A DNA stretch of 8,791 nt from Verrucomicrobiia bacterium (GCA_025934545.1 JAICXV010000058.1:1-8791), one strand, 5' to 3'; positions 1 through 7,130 are shown, counted from the stretch's first letter. The notes: a model not told the origin generated them from the sequence alone. Program-made: numbers and translations.

Positions 1-1
1 C

Positions 2-1975
2 GCCACCGACCTCTACACCACGCTCGATTACATGCAGAGCATGCTGCCGACGAACAAAGACTCGGTGGTCCCGGGTGAACGGATGTGGATCGGCGAATAT
101 GGCTGGGGCTACATGCCGATTCCCTCGCAGGAACCAAGAAACCGCGCCTACATCCAGCGGCTTCTCGGTTGGAATCACAACGGGCAATGCCTCCCGTTCA
201 TCCTTATCTGGGAAATGTACAGCAATTTTAATCCTAACGGCGCGACCAACTATTCCTTAATTGATTACACGAACACCAAAACGCCCTCGTGGTATCTCCA
301 CAACTATTTTTACAACGCCGGCCATATGTATGTCGCGCAATTCAAAGAAACGAACAACCGCTTGCCGACCGATGTGGAATTCAGCTCCGGCATGGCCCCT
401 CTCCTTAACCAGGTTCTGGCAGCGCCGATTCCATTGACCGTCAAAAATATTTCCTCCGCCATGCAGACGAACGGGAACGTCGCCGTCGCCGGCTCAATCG
501 CGCAAGGAATTTATGGCGATGATCGGGCGGGCATCTGGGTTTATTACGGAAGACAGGATGGTGGCGCGACGTTCGGCAATTGGGAAGGCAGTCGCTTCGT
601 TGGCATCAACACCAATTTCAACCCCGCCCAATTTAGCATCACACTGAACAACCTCGTCCCGAACACGAATTACTACTTTCGCTTCTACGCGTCCACTTCG
701 ACCACGAATCAATGGGCTGACGTGTCACAATTCAGCACCATTGCTCTAAATCCTGTCGAATATGGTTCGCGCATGAAAATCATTTTGTCGGGCTACACCC
801 GTGGCGAAACTCTTATCAATCATCCAATCCTGGTTAACCTCGCGACGAACTTGCCCGGCTTTTCCTATCGCCAGTTCGCGTCTTCAACCGGCGGCGATCT
901 CCGCTTCACGGATGCGAGCGGCCTTGTTCCGATTCCGCATGAAATCGACGAATGGAATACCAATGGAACGTCGTCGGTTTGGGTGAACGTCCCCGTTATC
1001 TCGAGCTCGAACGATTTCATTTGGGCGTATTGGGGAAATCCCGCTGACACGACTTCGCCGATCTACACGACGAACGGCGCGACATGGCCTGGTTACGACC
1101 TGGTTTGGCATCTGAAAGAATCGAGCTTTCCTTATATCGACAGCAGTGAGCAGTTTCCGGCGATCGCCGGGACAGCGCCAGCGTTAGCAACCGGATATGT
1201 TGGCCACGGCCAAACGTTCAATGGCTTGAACACCTATCTCAGCACCGGCGTCCCGATTAATCTTGGAAATGCTTTTACTCTGTCCGCGTGGGTCAACATT
1301 GCGACCGGTGTTACGGACATCCAAACTATCTTCGCCAACCAAAAGGGTGGTTTTGGCTCAGCTGGTTTCGCACTGTTTGTCGATTCGTTTAGAACCGGCG
1401 ACCAGAAAGTTCTTCTCGATGTTGGAGACGGATCCAGTGGGTCGGAAGTCTCCACCGCCGCCGGGCTGGTCACTTTCGGCCAATGGCATCATGTGGCCGC
1501 CGCTGTTGATCGGTCCAATGGAACTATGACGTTTTATGTCGATGGCAACCCTGCGGGTACCCACACCATCGTGAACGACTTCGTCAATAACGCCATCCTG
1601 GACGCGGGGTCCTTCACCAATGCCAGTCTCTGGTTCAAAGGCACCATGGACGAACTGCGCATTCGCGACGGTGTGGAATCGTCCAATGAAATTTGGGCCG
1701 ATTGGGCCAGCGTCTCCGCGAATGGCGGATTACAATCTTACACCGCCGTTCAACAACAAAGTCCAACGCTCGGTGTAATGAGCGATGCCGAGCGGGCTAA
1801 CCTTGTCTGGCCCGCCTCAGGTGTCGGCTTCACCCTTTACACGACAACGAATTTAAATCCTCCCATCGTGTGGTCCGCGGCGACAAACGCTGCCGTTTAC
1901 ACAAACAACCAATGGGAAGTCGCGATTCCGGCGCAATCCGGCCCGACACAATTTTACCGGCTTCAATCACAATGA
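2..1975 (+). CDS. Modular secreted/surface protein, 3' part: glycoside-hydrolase-like barrel end, FN3-like, DUF2341, LamG
   Basis: The reading frame is open to the left edge, so the N-terminus, including any signal peptide, lies outside the window; the first in-frame ATG (32) is probably internal. With residue 1 at nucleotide 2, 657 residues are visible. Residues 1-130 look like the end of a TIM-barrel glycoside hydrolase: WIGEYGWG, with Glu32 a candidate catalytic acid or nucleophile, then a hydrophobic strand ending in IWEMY. An FN3-like segment follows (about 145-248, NTNYYFRFYA). DUF2341 spans about 258-345 (GGDLRFTD, HEIDEW, VWVNVP, AYWGN). A LamG/concanavalin-like jelly roll spans about 395-560 (FTLSAWV, WHHVAAAVD, FYVDG, MDELRI). 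The last 70 residues, ending FYRLQSQ, resemble a C-terminal module common in large verrucomicrobial exported proteins. The likely role is binding or attacking polysaccharide outside the cell. The glycosidase family cannot be assigned. The stop codon overlaps the start of the next gene. Confidence 0.85.
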   Translation, partial: ATDLYTTLDYMQSMLPTNKDSVVPGERMWIGEYGWGYMPIPSQEPRNRAYIQRLLGWNHNGQCLPFILIWEMYSNFNPNGATNYSLIDYTNTKTPSWYLHNYFYNAGHMYVAQFKETNNRLPTDVEFSSGMAPLLNQVLAAPIPLTVKNISSAMQTNGNVAVAGSIAQGIYGDDRAGIWVYYGRQDGGATFGNWEGSRFVGINTNFNPAQFSITLNNLVPNTNYYFRFYASTSTTNQWADVSQFSTIALNPVEYGSRMKIILSGYTRGETLINHPILVNLATNLPGFSYRQFASSTGGDLRFTDASGLVPIPHEIDEWNTNGTSSVWVNVPVISSSNDFIWAYWGNPADTTSPIYTTNGATWPGYDLVWHLKESSFPYIDSSEQFPAIAGTAPALATGYVGHGQTFNGLNTYLSTGVPINLGNAFTLSAWVNIATGVTDIQTIFANQKGGFGSAGFALFVDSFRTGDQKVLLDVGDGSSGSEVSTAAGLVTFGQWHHVAAAVDRSNGTMTFYVDGNPAGTHTIVNDFVNNAILDAGSFTNASLWFKGTMDELRIRDGVESSNEIWADWASVSANGGLQSYTAVQQQSPTLGVMSDAERANLVWPASGVGFTLYTTTNLNPPIVWSAATNAAVYTNNQWEVAIPAQSGPTQFYRLQSQ

Positions 1976-3480
1976 CCTTGCCACAGTATCGTTGGACGCT
2001 CGTCCTCTTTCTTTTCACGTTCACCAGCTTCGCCGTTCCCGATGTTTGGCGGCCCCGCTTCGCCACTCCTGTGATCGTTGCTTTGGATTCCGCAGTGAAT
2101 CGCCAATTCGTTGCCGAAGTTAAAGCCAGTCCCTCCGCCGCGAATTGGATCGCCACCATCTCCAACGATCTGAAAACATGGCCATGCGAAGTTGTTTCCG
2201 CGCAATACAGCAAAATCAACAACGCCACCCAGCCGGGCTGGCGCATTAACATCAGTGTTCCTGCCGATGCTTCGCCGGAACTGTTCACTCTCAACCTCAA
2301 TTCAAGTGAAGGTTCAGTTAGTCAGGTCCAATCGGTCAGTGTGATACCGGCGTTTTCGACGAACTTCTACATTCTGCACATCACGGACGAACAAATCGTC
2401 AACAAGATCCACACCGATCCTTCCGGTCAATACTACAAAATGGTCGGTTCCTGGGACGAAATGAAATGGATGCAGGAACCGGTCAATCTTATCAATCCGC
2501 GCTTCGTTATGATCACCGGCGATCAAATTGACTTTAACGGCGCGTTGGATGGATGGAACAACTGGTCGAACTGGGGTTATGAGCCTCGCGGCAAAAAGAA
2601 GTTTACTCGCGAAGAAACCATCCAACTCGAGAACCGGCTCTCCGCGATGTACATGGATTGTCACACTGGCTACCACGTTCCATACGTCGAAACGCCCGGC
2701 AATCACGACGTCACTCCTCCCGGCAAACTCCTCGCGGGCTCAAAGATTGATTGGCATCCCATTTCTGTGGGCATCTACGAACGGCAATTCGGCCAACGCA
2801 CCTGGTCGTTTCGCATGGGAGATTTTTACGTGTTGATGCATGATTGGAGCAGCGATTCCCTGCGCAAGTGGGCCACCAAAGATTACGAATCCGCATGCGA
2901 AGACGCGTCCGTAAAATACAAACTGATTGGCGAACATTTTCACAGCACCTGGGACGGCGCGCCCACCGGCAACGCCGCGTTTCGTCCCGCGAACGCCGAT
3001 CTTCTGCTCATCGGACATGGACATCAAGCAGTCACCGTCCAAACTTCTCCCTATTACATTTATGAAGACGGACCGGCCTTTCGCTATGGCAGCACCGGAT
3101 TCTTTAACTTCAAACGCACCGATAACGGGTGGACCTGCGACCAAACCGAATCGTTGCGCAATTATCACACCGACGTCTGGCCATTATTCACCGATCATGG
3201 AGCCACGCGGAAAGTTCGAGCCGATCAACCAGACACTCGAAACATTCGGACAAACGTCGTCACCATCATCAACGATCTTCCACAACGATTCTACGATGGC
3301 CGCATCCGCTTTGTTCTTCCACACGGCAAATACCCATCGGTGCAAAACGGCACGGTCCTTTCCGAGTACGATTCCGCCGATAAAAAACAGACCGCAATCC
3401 TCGTGCGCGTAAATATTCCCGCCTCCGGTAAACTTACCATTAAAATTCCTGCAGATTTCAAATTAGAAGCACGAAACTAA
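1972..3480 (+). CDS. Secreted calcineurin-like metallophosphoesterase
   Basis: The protein is 502 residues if started at the ATG at 1972, which overlaps the preceding TGA as ATGA and begins a good signal peptide: hydrophobic stretch at residues 8-21 with likely cleavage after SFA21. The frame stays open upstream to about 1870, but earlier starts would bury the signal peptide. Residues 25-125 look like a beta-sandwich N-terminal domain. The phosphoesterase domain (about 130-400) has the metal-binding blocks in order: D139-E-Q141, GD184, GNHD (243-246), GEHFH with His322 and His324, and GHGH (348-351). Such enzymes bind two metal ions and hydrolyse phosphomonoesters or diesters; the substrate cannot be told here. 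The first block normally reads DxH, but Gln replaces His. The C-terminal 100 residues are an additional domain. Translational coupling to the upstream surface protein suggests co-expression and a shared extracytoplasmic location. Confidence 0.9.
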   Translation: MTLPQYRWTLVLFLFTFTSFAVPDVWRPRFATPVIVALDSAVNRQFVAEVKASPSAANWIATISNDLKTWPCEVVSAQYSKINNATQPGWRINISVPADASPELFTLNLNSSEGSVSQVQSVSVIPAFSTNFYILHITDEQIVNKIHTDPSGQYYKMVGSWDEMKWMQEPVNLINPRFVMITGDQIDFNGALDGWNNWSNWGYEPRGKKKFTREETIQLENRLSAMYMDCHTGYHVPYVETPGNHDVTPPGKLLAGSKIDWHPISVGIYERQFGQRTWSFRMGDFYVLMHDWSSDSLRKWATKDYESACEDASVKYKLIGEHFHSTWDGAPTGNAAFRPANADLLLIGHGHQAVTVQTSPYYIYEDGPAFRYGSTGFFNFKRTDNGWTCDQTESLRNYHTDVWPLFTDHGATRKVRADQPDTRNIRTNVVTIINDLPQRFYDGRIRFVLPHGKYPSVQNGTVLSEYDSADKKQTAILVRVNIPASGKLTIKIPADFKLEARN

Positions 3481-3557
3481 GGGCCGCATAGCCGTTGATC
3501 CGCGATCCGACTTGCAGGCCACGAAAATTCATGGGTATCCCGCCGGGTTTCGCGGCG

Positions 3558-3610
3558 ATCAAGGTTCGCGGGTAGGTACGTGTTTCCTAAAAACATCAAC
3601 AGACCTTGAT
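3558..3610. repeat. 8-bp perfect inverted repeat, possible operator or enhancer
   Basis: ATCAAGGT at 3558-3565 is the exact reverse complement of ACCTTGAT at 3603-3610, with 37 bases between. It lies in the 200-base gap between the phosphoesterase and the ECF sigma gene (3481-3680), where no gene, U-rich terminator or clear sigma-70 promoter was found. Its centre is about 94 bases before the transcription start predicted from the sigma-54-like sequence at 3652-3666, a usual distance for enhancer sites of sigma-54 activators. An 8-bp repeat can also arise by chance. Confidence 0.3.
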
Positions 3611-3651
3611 GGGCACGGTGTTTCGGGCCTTGTCACATCGAAGGGACGTCG

Positions 3652-3666
3652 TGGCACGAGGCATGC
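3652..3666 (+). promoter_or_regulatory. Candidate sigma-54 (-24/-12) promoter before the ECF sigma gene
   Basis: The 15 bases read TGGCACG, four free bases, then ATGC. They match the sigma-54 consensus TGGCACG-N4-TTGC at 10 of 11 defined positions, with the essential GG and GC at the correct 10-base spacing. Transcription would start near 3678, only about three bases before the ATG at 3681, so the message would be nearly leaderless. A sigma-54 activator with an intact GAFTGA loop is encoded in the same window. By my estimate with equal base frequencies, about 0.14 such matches are expected by chance over both strands of the window, so position and context carry much of the weight. Confidence 0.4.
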
Positions 3667-3680
3667 AACGCCGATTCCAA

Positions 3681-4310
3681 ATGAGCTTACACAAACTCGA
3701 AGCGCCGGCCGATTTGAAGCCCGAGCCCACTTCCGACCGTGGGGATACATCGGTAGTAGCTTCGAGTGCCAGCGATTGGCTCGAGCATTATGGTGACTAT
3801 TTGTTTAACTTTGCCATCGGCCAGGTGCGCGATGAGCACGTAGCCGAGGATCTCGTGCAGGAAACGTTTTTGTCCGCACTCAAAGCGCGTGATTCGTTCC
3901 GAGGCCAATCGTCAGACCGCACCTGGCTCATTGCGATCTTGCGAAACAAGATTTGTGATCACCTGCGGCGGGTTACTCGCAATCGCGCGCTTTATGTGAG
4001 ACCCGATCCGGAGCGCAAGGACCACGAGGCATGGGATGAGGCGACTCTTTGGCTGCACGAAGTAGCAGGTGATTGTGCGCATCCTGGGCGGCGGATGGAG
4101 TTGAGCGAGTTGCGTCGGGCGCTGGAGATTGCACTCGGAGAACTTCCGCCGCGCATCGCGGTGGTTTTCAAGCTTTACGAGATAGACGAACGCTCGACGC
4201 CCGAAATTTGTGAACAGCTCAAGATTTCGGAAAGCAATCTGTGGGTGATGCTCCATCGGGCGCGGAAGCAGCTACGCGAACAGCTGGCCAGTTGGCGAAA
4301 TTCCAAATAA
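3681..4310 (+). CDS. ECF-type RNA polymerase sigma factor
   Basis: From ATG 3681 the protein is 209 residues. It would direct RNA polymerase to a specific set of promoters. Region sigma-2 lies at about 33-98, with the conserved EDLVQETF block at 56-63 and TWLIAILRNKICDHLRR matching the promoter-melting and -10-reading helices. Region sigma-4 lies at about 143-200 (GELPPRIAVVF, then the helix-turn-helix PEICEQLKISESNLWVMLHRARKQLR). The NLWVMLHRAR signature is typical of an ECF group that is usually encoded next to a small zinc-finger (zf-HC2) anti-sigma gene; a matching gene is at 6656. Start choice is uncertain. The frame continues upstream to 3606; GTG 3651 has AAGGG five bases ahead, and ATG 3663 and 3609 are also in frame. 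I prefer 3681 because the upstream residues look unlike the family and overlap the candidate sigma-54 promoter. The STAS gene follows after 16 bases, suggesting an operon. Confidence 0.9.
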   Translation: MSLHKLEAPADLKPEPTSDRGDTSVVASSASDWLEHYGDYLFNFAIGQVRDEHVAEDLVQETFLSALKARDSFRGQSSDRTWLIAILRNKICDHLRRVTRNRALYVRPDPERKDHEAWDEATLWLHEVAGDCAHPGRRMELSELRRALEIALGELPPRIAVVFKLYEIDERSTPEICEQLKISESNLWVMLHRARKQLREQLASWRNSK

Positions 4311-4326
4311 TTCATTTTTCAAATTT

Positions 4327-4590
4327 ATGTTACGGATCACGACTCTTGATTTGGCAACACAGATTGCCACACTGCGGGTTGAGGGCAGACTAGTCGGGCC
4401 ATGGGTTCATGAGCTTCGAATCGCTTGTGAATCCGTGCTCAGACAAGGTCGAGCGCTCAATCTTGACCTAGTGCAACTCGAATTTGCCGATGTGTGGGGA
4501 CTTGAGTTGCTCAGTTCGATCAAGAAGCGCGGGGTGACGCTGGCTAATCCGTCGCCGTTTCTGGAGGAGGAGCTCAATAGCTTCAGATGA
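4327..4590 (+). CDS. Small STAS-domain-like protein (possible anti-sigma antagonist type)
   Basis: The predicted protein is 87 residues and resembles a slightly short STAS fold: an early strand pair (LDLATQIATLRVEGRLVGPW), a helix (VHELRIACESVLRQG), the central strand LNLDLVQLEFADVWGLELL, and the following helix. STAS proteins such as SpoIIAA and RsbV bind anti-sigma factors and are switched by phosphorylation of a serine in a D-S-S-G-like turn. Here the turn reads D-V-W-G, so that serine is missing and ordinary phosphoswitching should not be possible. The MlaB-type STAS subgroup also lacks a strict DSSG. The gene starts 16 bases after the ECF sigma stop, so co-transcription is likely, and ends 14 bases from the convergent sigma-54 activator gene. 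No convincing ribosome-binding site is seen; the upstream bases are A/T-rich. The fold assignment is moderately sure; the partner is unknown. Confidence 0.7.
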   Translation: MLRITTLDLATQIATLRVEGRLVGPWVHELRIACESVLRQGRALNLDLVQLEFADVWGLELLSSIKKRGVTLANPSPFLEEELNSFR

Positions 4591-4604
4591 TTTCGCCGAA
4601 GAAG

Positions 4605-6512
4605 TCAGGGCCGTTTGATTCCAAGCTTTTGCATGCGGCTGCGCAACGTGCTTGGATTGAGACTCAAAATATTCGCGGCACCTTTTTCACCTTCGATGAC
4701 CCAATCACATTGACGCAAAACGGATTCGATATGTTCCCTCTCGATGCTCTTCAATGCGCGACTGACTGGTGGCGTCGTTGCGGGCTCAGCAAGTTTCTGC
4801 GATGGGTGGATTGTCCGTGTCGATTCAGTTATTGGTCCGAATAGTTCGGATCCCAATATGATGACTCCTCCGTTTGAAAGAACGACCGCGCGTTCTATAA
4901 CGTTCTGTAGTTCGCGAATATTGCCGGGCCAGTGATAGGCCTTGAGGCGTTGCATAGTAGAGCCATCAAATCGGGTTGTGGGCTTGCCGAATGCGGTTGC
5001 GTATTTCTGGAGAAAAAAAGCGACGAGCAGCGGGACGTCTTCTGCACGCTCGCGCAGCGCTGGCACTCTCAGTGGCACGACGTTCAAACGGTAAAACAAC
5101 TCGGAGCGGAACTTACCGAGTTTGATCTGTTCGATAAGATCGCGGCTGGTGGCGGCGATGATGCGGACATTTACACGAATCGTTTTGCTGCTGCCAACGG
5201 GTTCAAACTCGCGCTCTTGCAGCACGCGTAATAGTTTGACCTGGGTGTCGAGGGAGAGTTCACCGATTTCGTCGAGAAAAATGGTCCCTCCATCAGCGAC
5301 CTTGAAACGACCTTCGCGATCGGAGAGTGCGCCGGTAAACGCGCCTTTGACATGACCGAATAGTTCGCTTTCGACAAGACCCGCCGAAATGGCAGCGCAG
5401 TTGACCTTTACCAGGACACGTTCGTGACGTGAACTGCGGCTGTGAATTGCGCGGGCCAGAAGCTCTTTACCGGTGCCGGTTTCGCCCTGGATAAGAATGG
5501 TGGAATCGGTCGGGGCGACTTGATCGATTGTTTTGAACACGTCGAGGAGCGCGGAACTGCGGCCAACGATTTCGTTGAAATTGTGATCGTTGCGGATCTC
5601 TTCTTGTAGGTAGATGTTTTCCTCCTGCAAATGGGCTTTGAGCGCAGCGATTTGTTCAAAGGCGCGAGTGCGTTCGAGTTCGACGCCGGCGCGGCTTGCG
5701 AACGTTTCGAGAACTGAAATCGTGAGCGGATCGCGCACCATAGGTTTGTCATCAAAGATGACGAGGTGTCCTATGACACGGCGTTCGGAATCTCGCAATG
5801 GGACGCCAAGGTAGCTTTGTATACCTCTTTCGACCGCGCTTTTGTCGTGAGGAAACGCTCGCGCCAGGTGGTCGGGAATGTGGCAAATGCGACCTTGCGC
5901 GACTTCCATGCAAGGAGTGTTTTCCAGGTTATATTCAAAATTACCCACGAGTTTACCGTCAGCCCAATACGCGAGTGATCGGGCGCGGCGATCAGGCAGA
6001 CATTCGGCCACGAACGCCCATCGGACACGCAGGCCTTTGGCTATGTGTTCGACGAGATTTTGAAAGAATTCGCGTCCGACGACGACAGACGTGCCATCAA
6101 GGATCGCATGGAGTAGATCCTGTTGGCGTTTCCATTCGGTTACATCGCGCGAGATGGCGAGAAGTTTTTCGGGTTTGCCCGAGTCATCTAAGATTGGGCT
6201 GACAACAACATCAAACCACATCGGTCTGCGCGTTTGAGTAGTTGGAAAGAAACCGATAAAACGCCCAATATTGCTGTTCCGTGCGGTGGATACTGCATGT
6301 TGTGCCGCTTCCCGGTCTTTACCGTTCCAGAAATCGAGCCATGAATTACCGATGAATTGCTCGGGGTCGCATATTTCGAGGACACGCATGCCGGCAGCGT
6401 TCACGGAAAGAAGGCGGCCATCGAGGTCGAGGACTTTGACGCAATCCGGGCTGTCGTCGATCAATGGCCGGTTAGCGTCTTGGTGGACAGGTGTCGAAGG
6501 AATCGGGTTCAT
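4605..6512 (-). CDS. Sigma-54-dependent transcriptional activator, PAS-GAF-AAA+-Fis HTH
   Basis: The protein has 635 residues, complete for an FhlA/NorR-like enhancer-binding protein. It contains a PAS domain (about 20-130, ending in the typical AISRDVTEWK), a GAF domain (about 145-285, with PCMEVAQGRICHIPD and YLGVPL), and a coiled-coil-like linker (285-306). The AAA+ sigma-54 interaction domain (about 312-555) has Walker A GETGTGKE (343-350), the GAFTGA sigma-54 contact loop (390-395), Walker B GTIFLDE (409-415), the FRSELFYRLNV segment (468-478) and GNIRELQN (530-537). A Fis-type helix-turn-helix ends the protein (about 586-633). It should use ATP hydrolysis to open sigma-54 promoters after a small ligand, redox or other cytoplasmic signal is sensed by PAS/GAF. 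No phosphoreceiver domain is present, so it is not a classical response regulator. The ATG at 6512 lacks a strong ribosome-binding site. It is convergent with the STAS gene and divergent from the anti-sigma gene. The target may be the sigma-54-like site at 3652. Confidence 0.95.
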   Translation of the reverse strand: MNPIPSTPVHQDANRPLIDDSPDCVKVLDLDGRLLSVNAAGMRVLEICDPEQFIGNSWLDFWNGKDREAAQHAVSTARNSNIGRFIGFFPTTQTRRPMWFDVVVSPILDDSGKPEKLLAISRDVTEWKRQQDLLHAILDGTSVVVGREFFQNLVEHIAKGLRVRWAFVAECLPDRRARSLAYWADGKLVGNFEYNLENTPCMEVAQGRICHIPDHLARAFPHDKSAVERGIQSYLGVPLRDSERRVIGHLVIFDDKPMVRDPLTISVLETFASRAGVELERTRAFEQIAALKAHLQEENIYLQEEIRNDHNFNEIVGRSSALLDVFKTIDQVAPTDSTILIQGETGTGKELLARAIHSRSSRHERVLVKVNCAAISAGLVESELFGHVKGAFTGALSDREGRFKVADGGTIFLDEIGELSLDTQVKLLRVLQEREFEPVGSSKTIRVNVRIIAATSRDLIEQIKLGKFRSELFYRLNVVPLRVPALRERAEDVPLLVAFFLQKYATAFGKPTTRFDGSTMQRLKAYHWPGNIRELQNVIERAVVLSNGGVIILGSELFGPITESTRTIHPSQKLAEPATTPPVSRALKSIEREHIESVLRQCDWVIEGEKGAANILSLNPSTLRSRMQKLGIKRP

Positions 6513-6533
6513 CAGCGAACGATGGTTGACTAT

Positions 6534-6562
6534 TGAATACCATTAAGACGGTTAAAGTTCAA
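6534..6562 (-). promoter_or_regulatory. Possible sigma-70 promoter of the sigma-54 activator gene
   Basis: Read on the minus strand, TTGAAC (6562-6557) matches four of six -35 bases. It is followed by exactly 17 bases and then TATTCA (6539-6534), which matches only three of six -10 bases but is preceded by TGG as in an extended -10 element. The leader to the ATG at 6512 would be about 15-20 bases. This is the best candidate in the 143-base divergent gap (6513-6655); no convincing promoter was found there in the plus direction. Confidence 0.3.
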
Positions 6563-6655
6563 ACGGCGTCCAAACCTTCCGAAATTCTTTGTCAGGAATA
6601 AGGCCGACGCACGACATACCTTCAGTGCATATCAATTTTATAAAGTGAGCGACCG

Positions 6656-6952
6656 ATGAACGGCCTGAGAAAGTTAATGCGAGCCGCTCGGAATTTGTCA
6701 CCTTCATGCAAGGAAGTGGCGTATCTCCAAGCCCGAACCATGGAGGGTAGCTTAACCGCCACAGAACGTATGGGGCTTAAGATCCATTTGATTCTTTGCG
6801 CGTGGTGCCGTCGGTATGCAGTGCATTTAAAAATACTGCGGACTGCGGTGTCGAAACTGCCAGCAGCGCATGATGATCCAACACGAAAACTTTCGCCCGA
6901 CGTCCGCGAACGAATTAGACAAAAGATCGAATGCCGCCAACGACCCGAATAA
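6656..6952 (+). CDS. Soluble zinc-binding (zf-HC2 type) anti-sigma factor
   Basis: The predicted protein has 98 residues and no membrane segment. It carries the zinc anti-sigma pattern: Cys18 in PSCKEV, then His44-x3-Cys48-x2-Cys51 (HLILCAWC), between helices rich in Leu and basic residues. Proteins of this family clamp an ECF sigma factor in the cytoplasm; in relatives such as RsrA the metal-binding cysteines respond to oxidation. The SCKE start and the RMGLKIHLILCAWCRRY region strongly resemble the small anti-sigma factors normally found right after ECF genes of the type at 3681, so that sigma factor is the likely partner despite the 2.3-kb separation. The start at 6656 gives a 17-residue lead before Cys18; ATG 6677, preceded by GAGAAAG, is an alternative. 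The gene is divergent from the sigma-54 activator and 178 bases ahead of the redoxin. Redox sensing is inferred, not shown. Confidence 0.8.
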   Translation: MNGLRKLMRAARNLSPSCKEVAYLQARTMEGSLTATERMGLKIHLILCAWCRRYAVHLKILRTAVSKLPAAHDDPTRKLSPDVRERIRQKIECRQRPE

Positions 6953-7130
6953 CAGTACTGGTTGGCAAAGTTGTTCGGCTACGCAAAAGTTTTTTCGGCA
7001 ATAACTTGGATTGGCGCGGTTGCGCGGTCGGGGCGTCCCCCCACGAAAAGTCTCGATGGAACGACAAATCGGTCAATGATCAACCATCATGGAATAAAAC
7101 CGCGCGTCTCCTCTCACACAAAGTAACAAT

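Noticed and set aside
1830..2300. 156-codon minus-strand open frame across the junction of the first two genes
   Set aside because: It is antisense to two well-supported genes, with no recognisable domain; it is a shadow of their codon use.
2740..3168. 142-codon minus-strand open frame inside the phosphoesterase gene
   Set aside because: It lies wholly opposite the conserved metal-binding region of a clear enzyme gene and has no family features.
3541..3557. CGCCG/CGGCG hairpin in the gap after the phosphoesterase
   Set aside because: The stem has only five base pairs and no T run follows, so it is not convincing as a terminator.
3606..3680. N-terminal extension of the ECF sigma factor from TTG 3606, ATG 3609, GTG 3651 or ATG 3663
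   Set aside because: The added residues are unlike the family N-terminus, and the stretch overlaps the sigma-54-like site. GTG 3651 does have AAGGG at a workable distance, so this is a preference, not proof.
7058..7108. GGAAC/GGAAT followed by GTC/CGTC upstream of the redoxin, resembling an ECF promoter
   Set aside because: The spacing between the two parts is about nine bases, well short of the usual 15-17 for ECF promoters.
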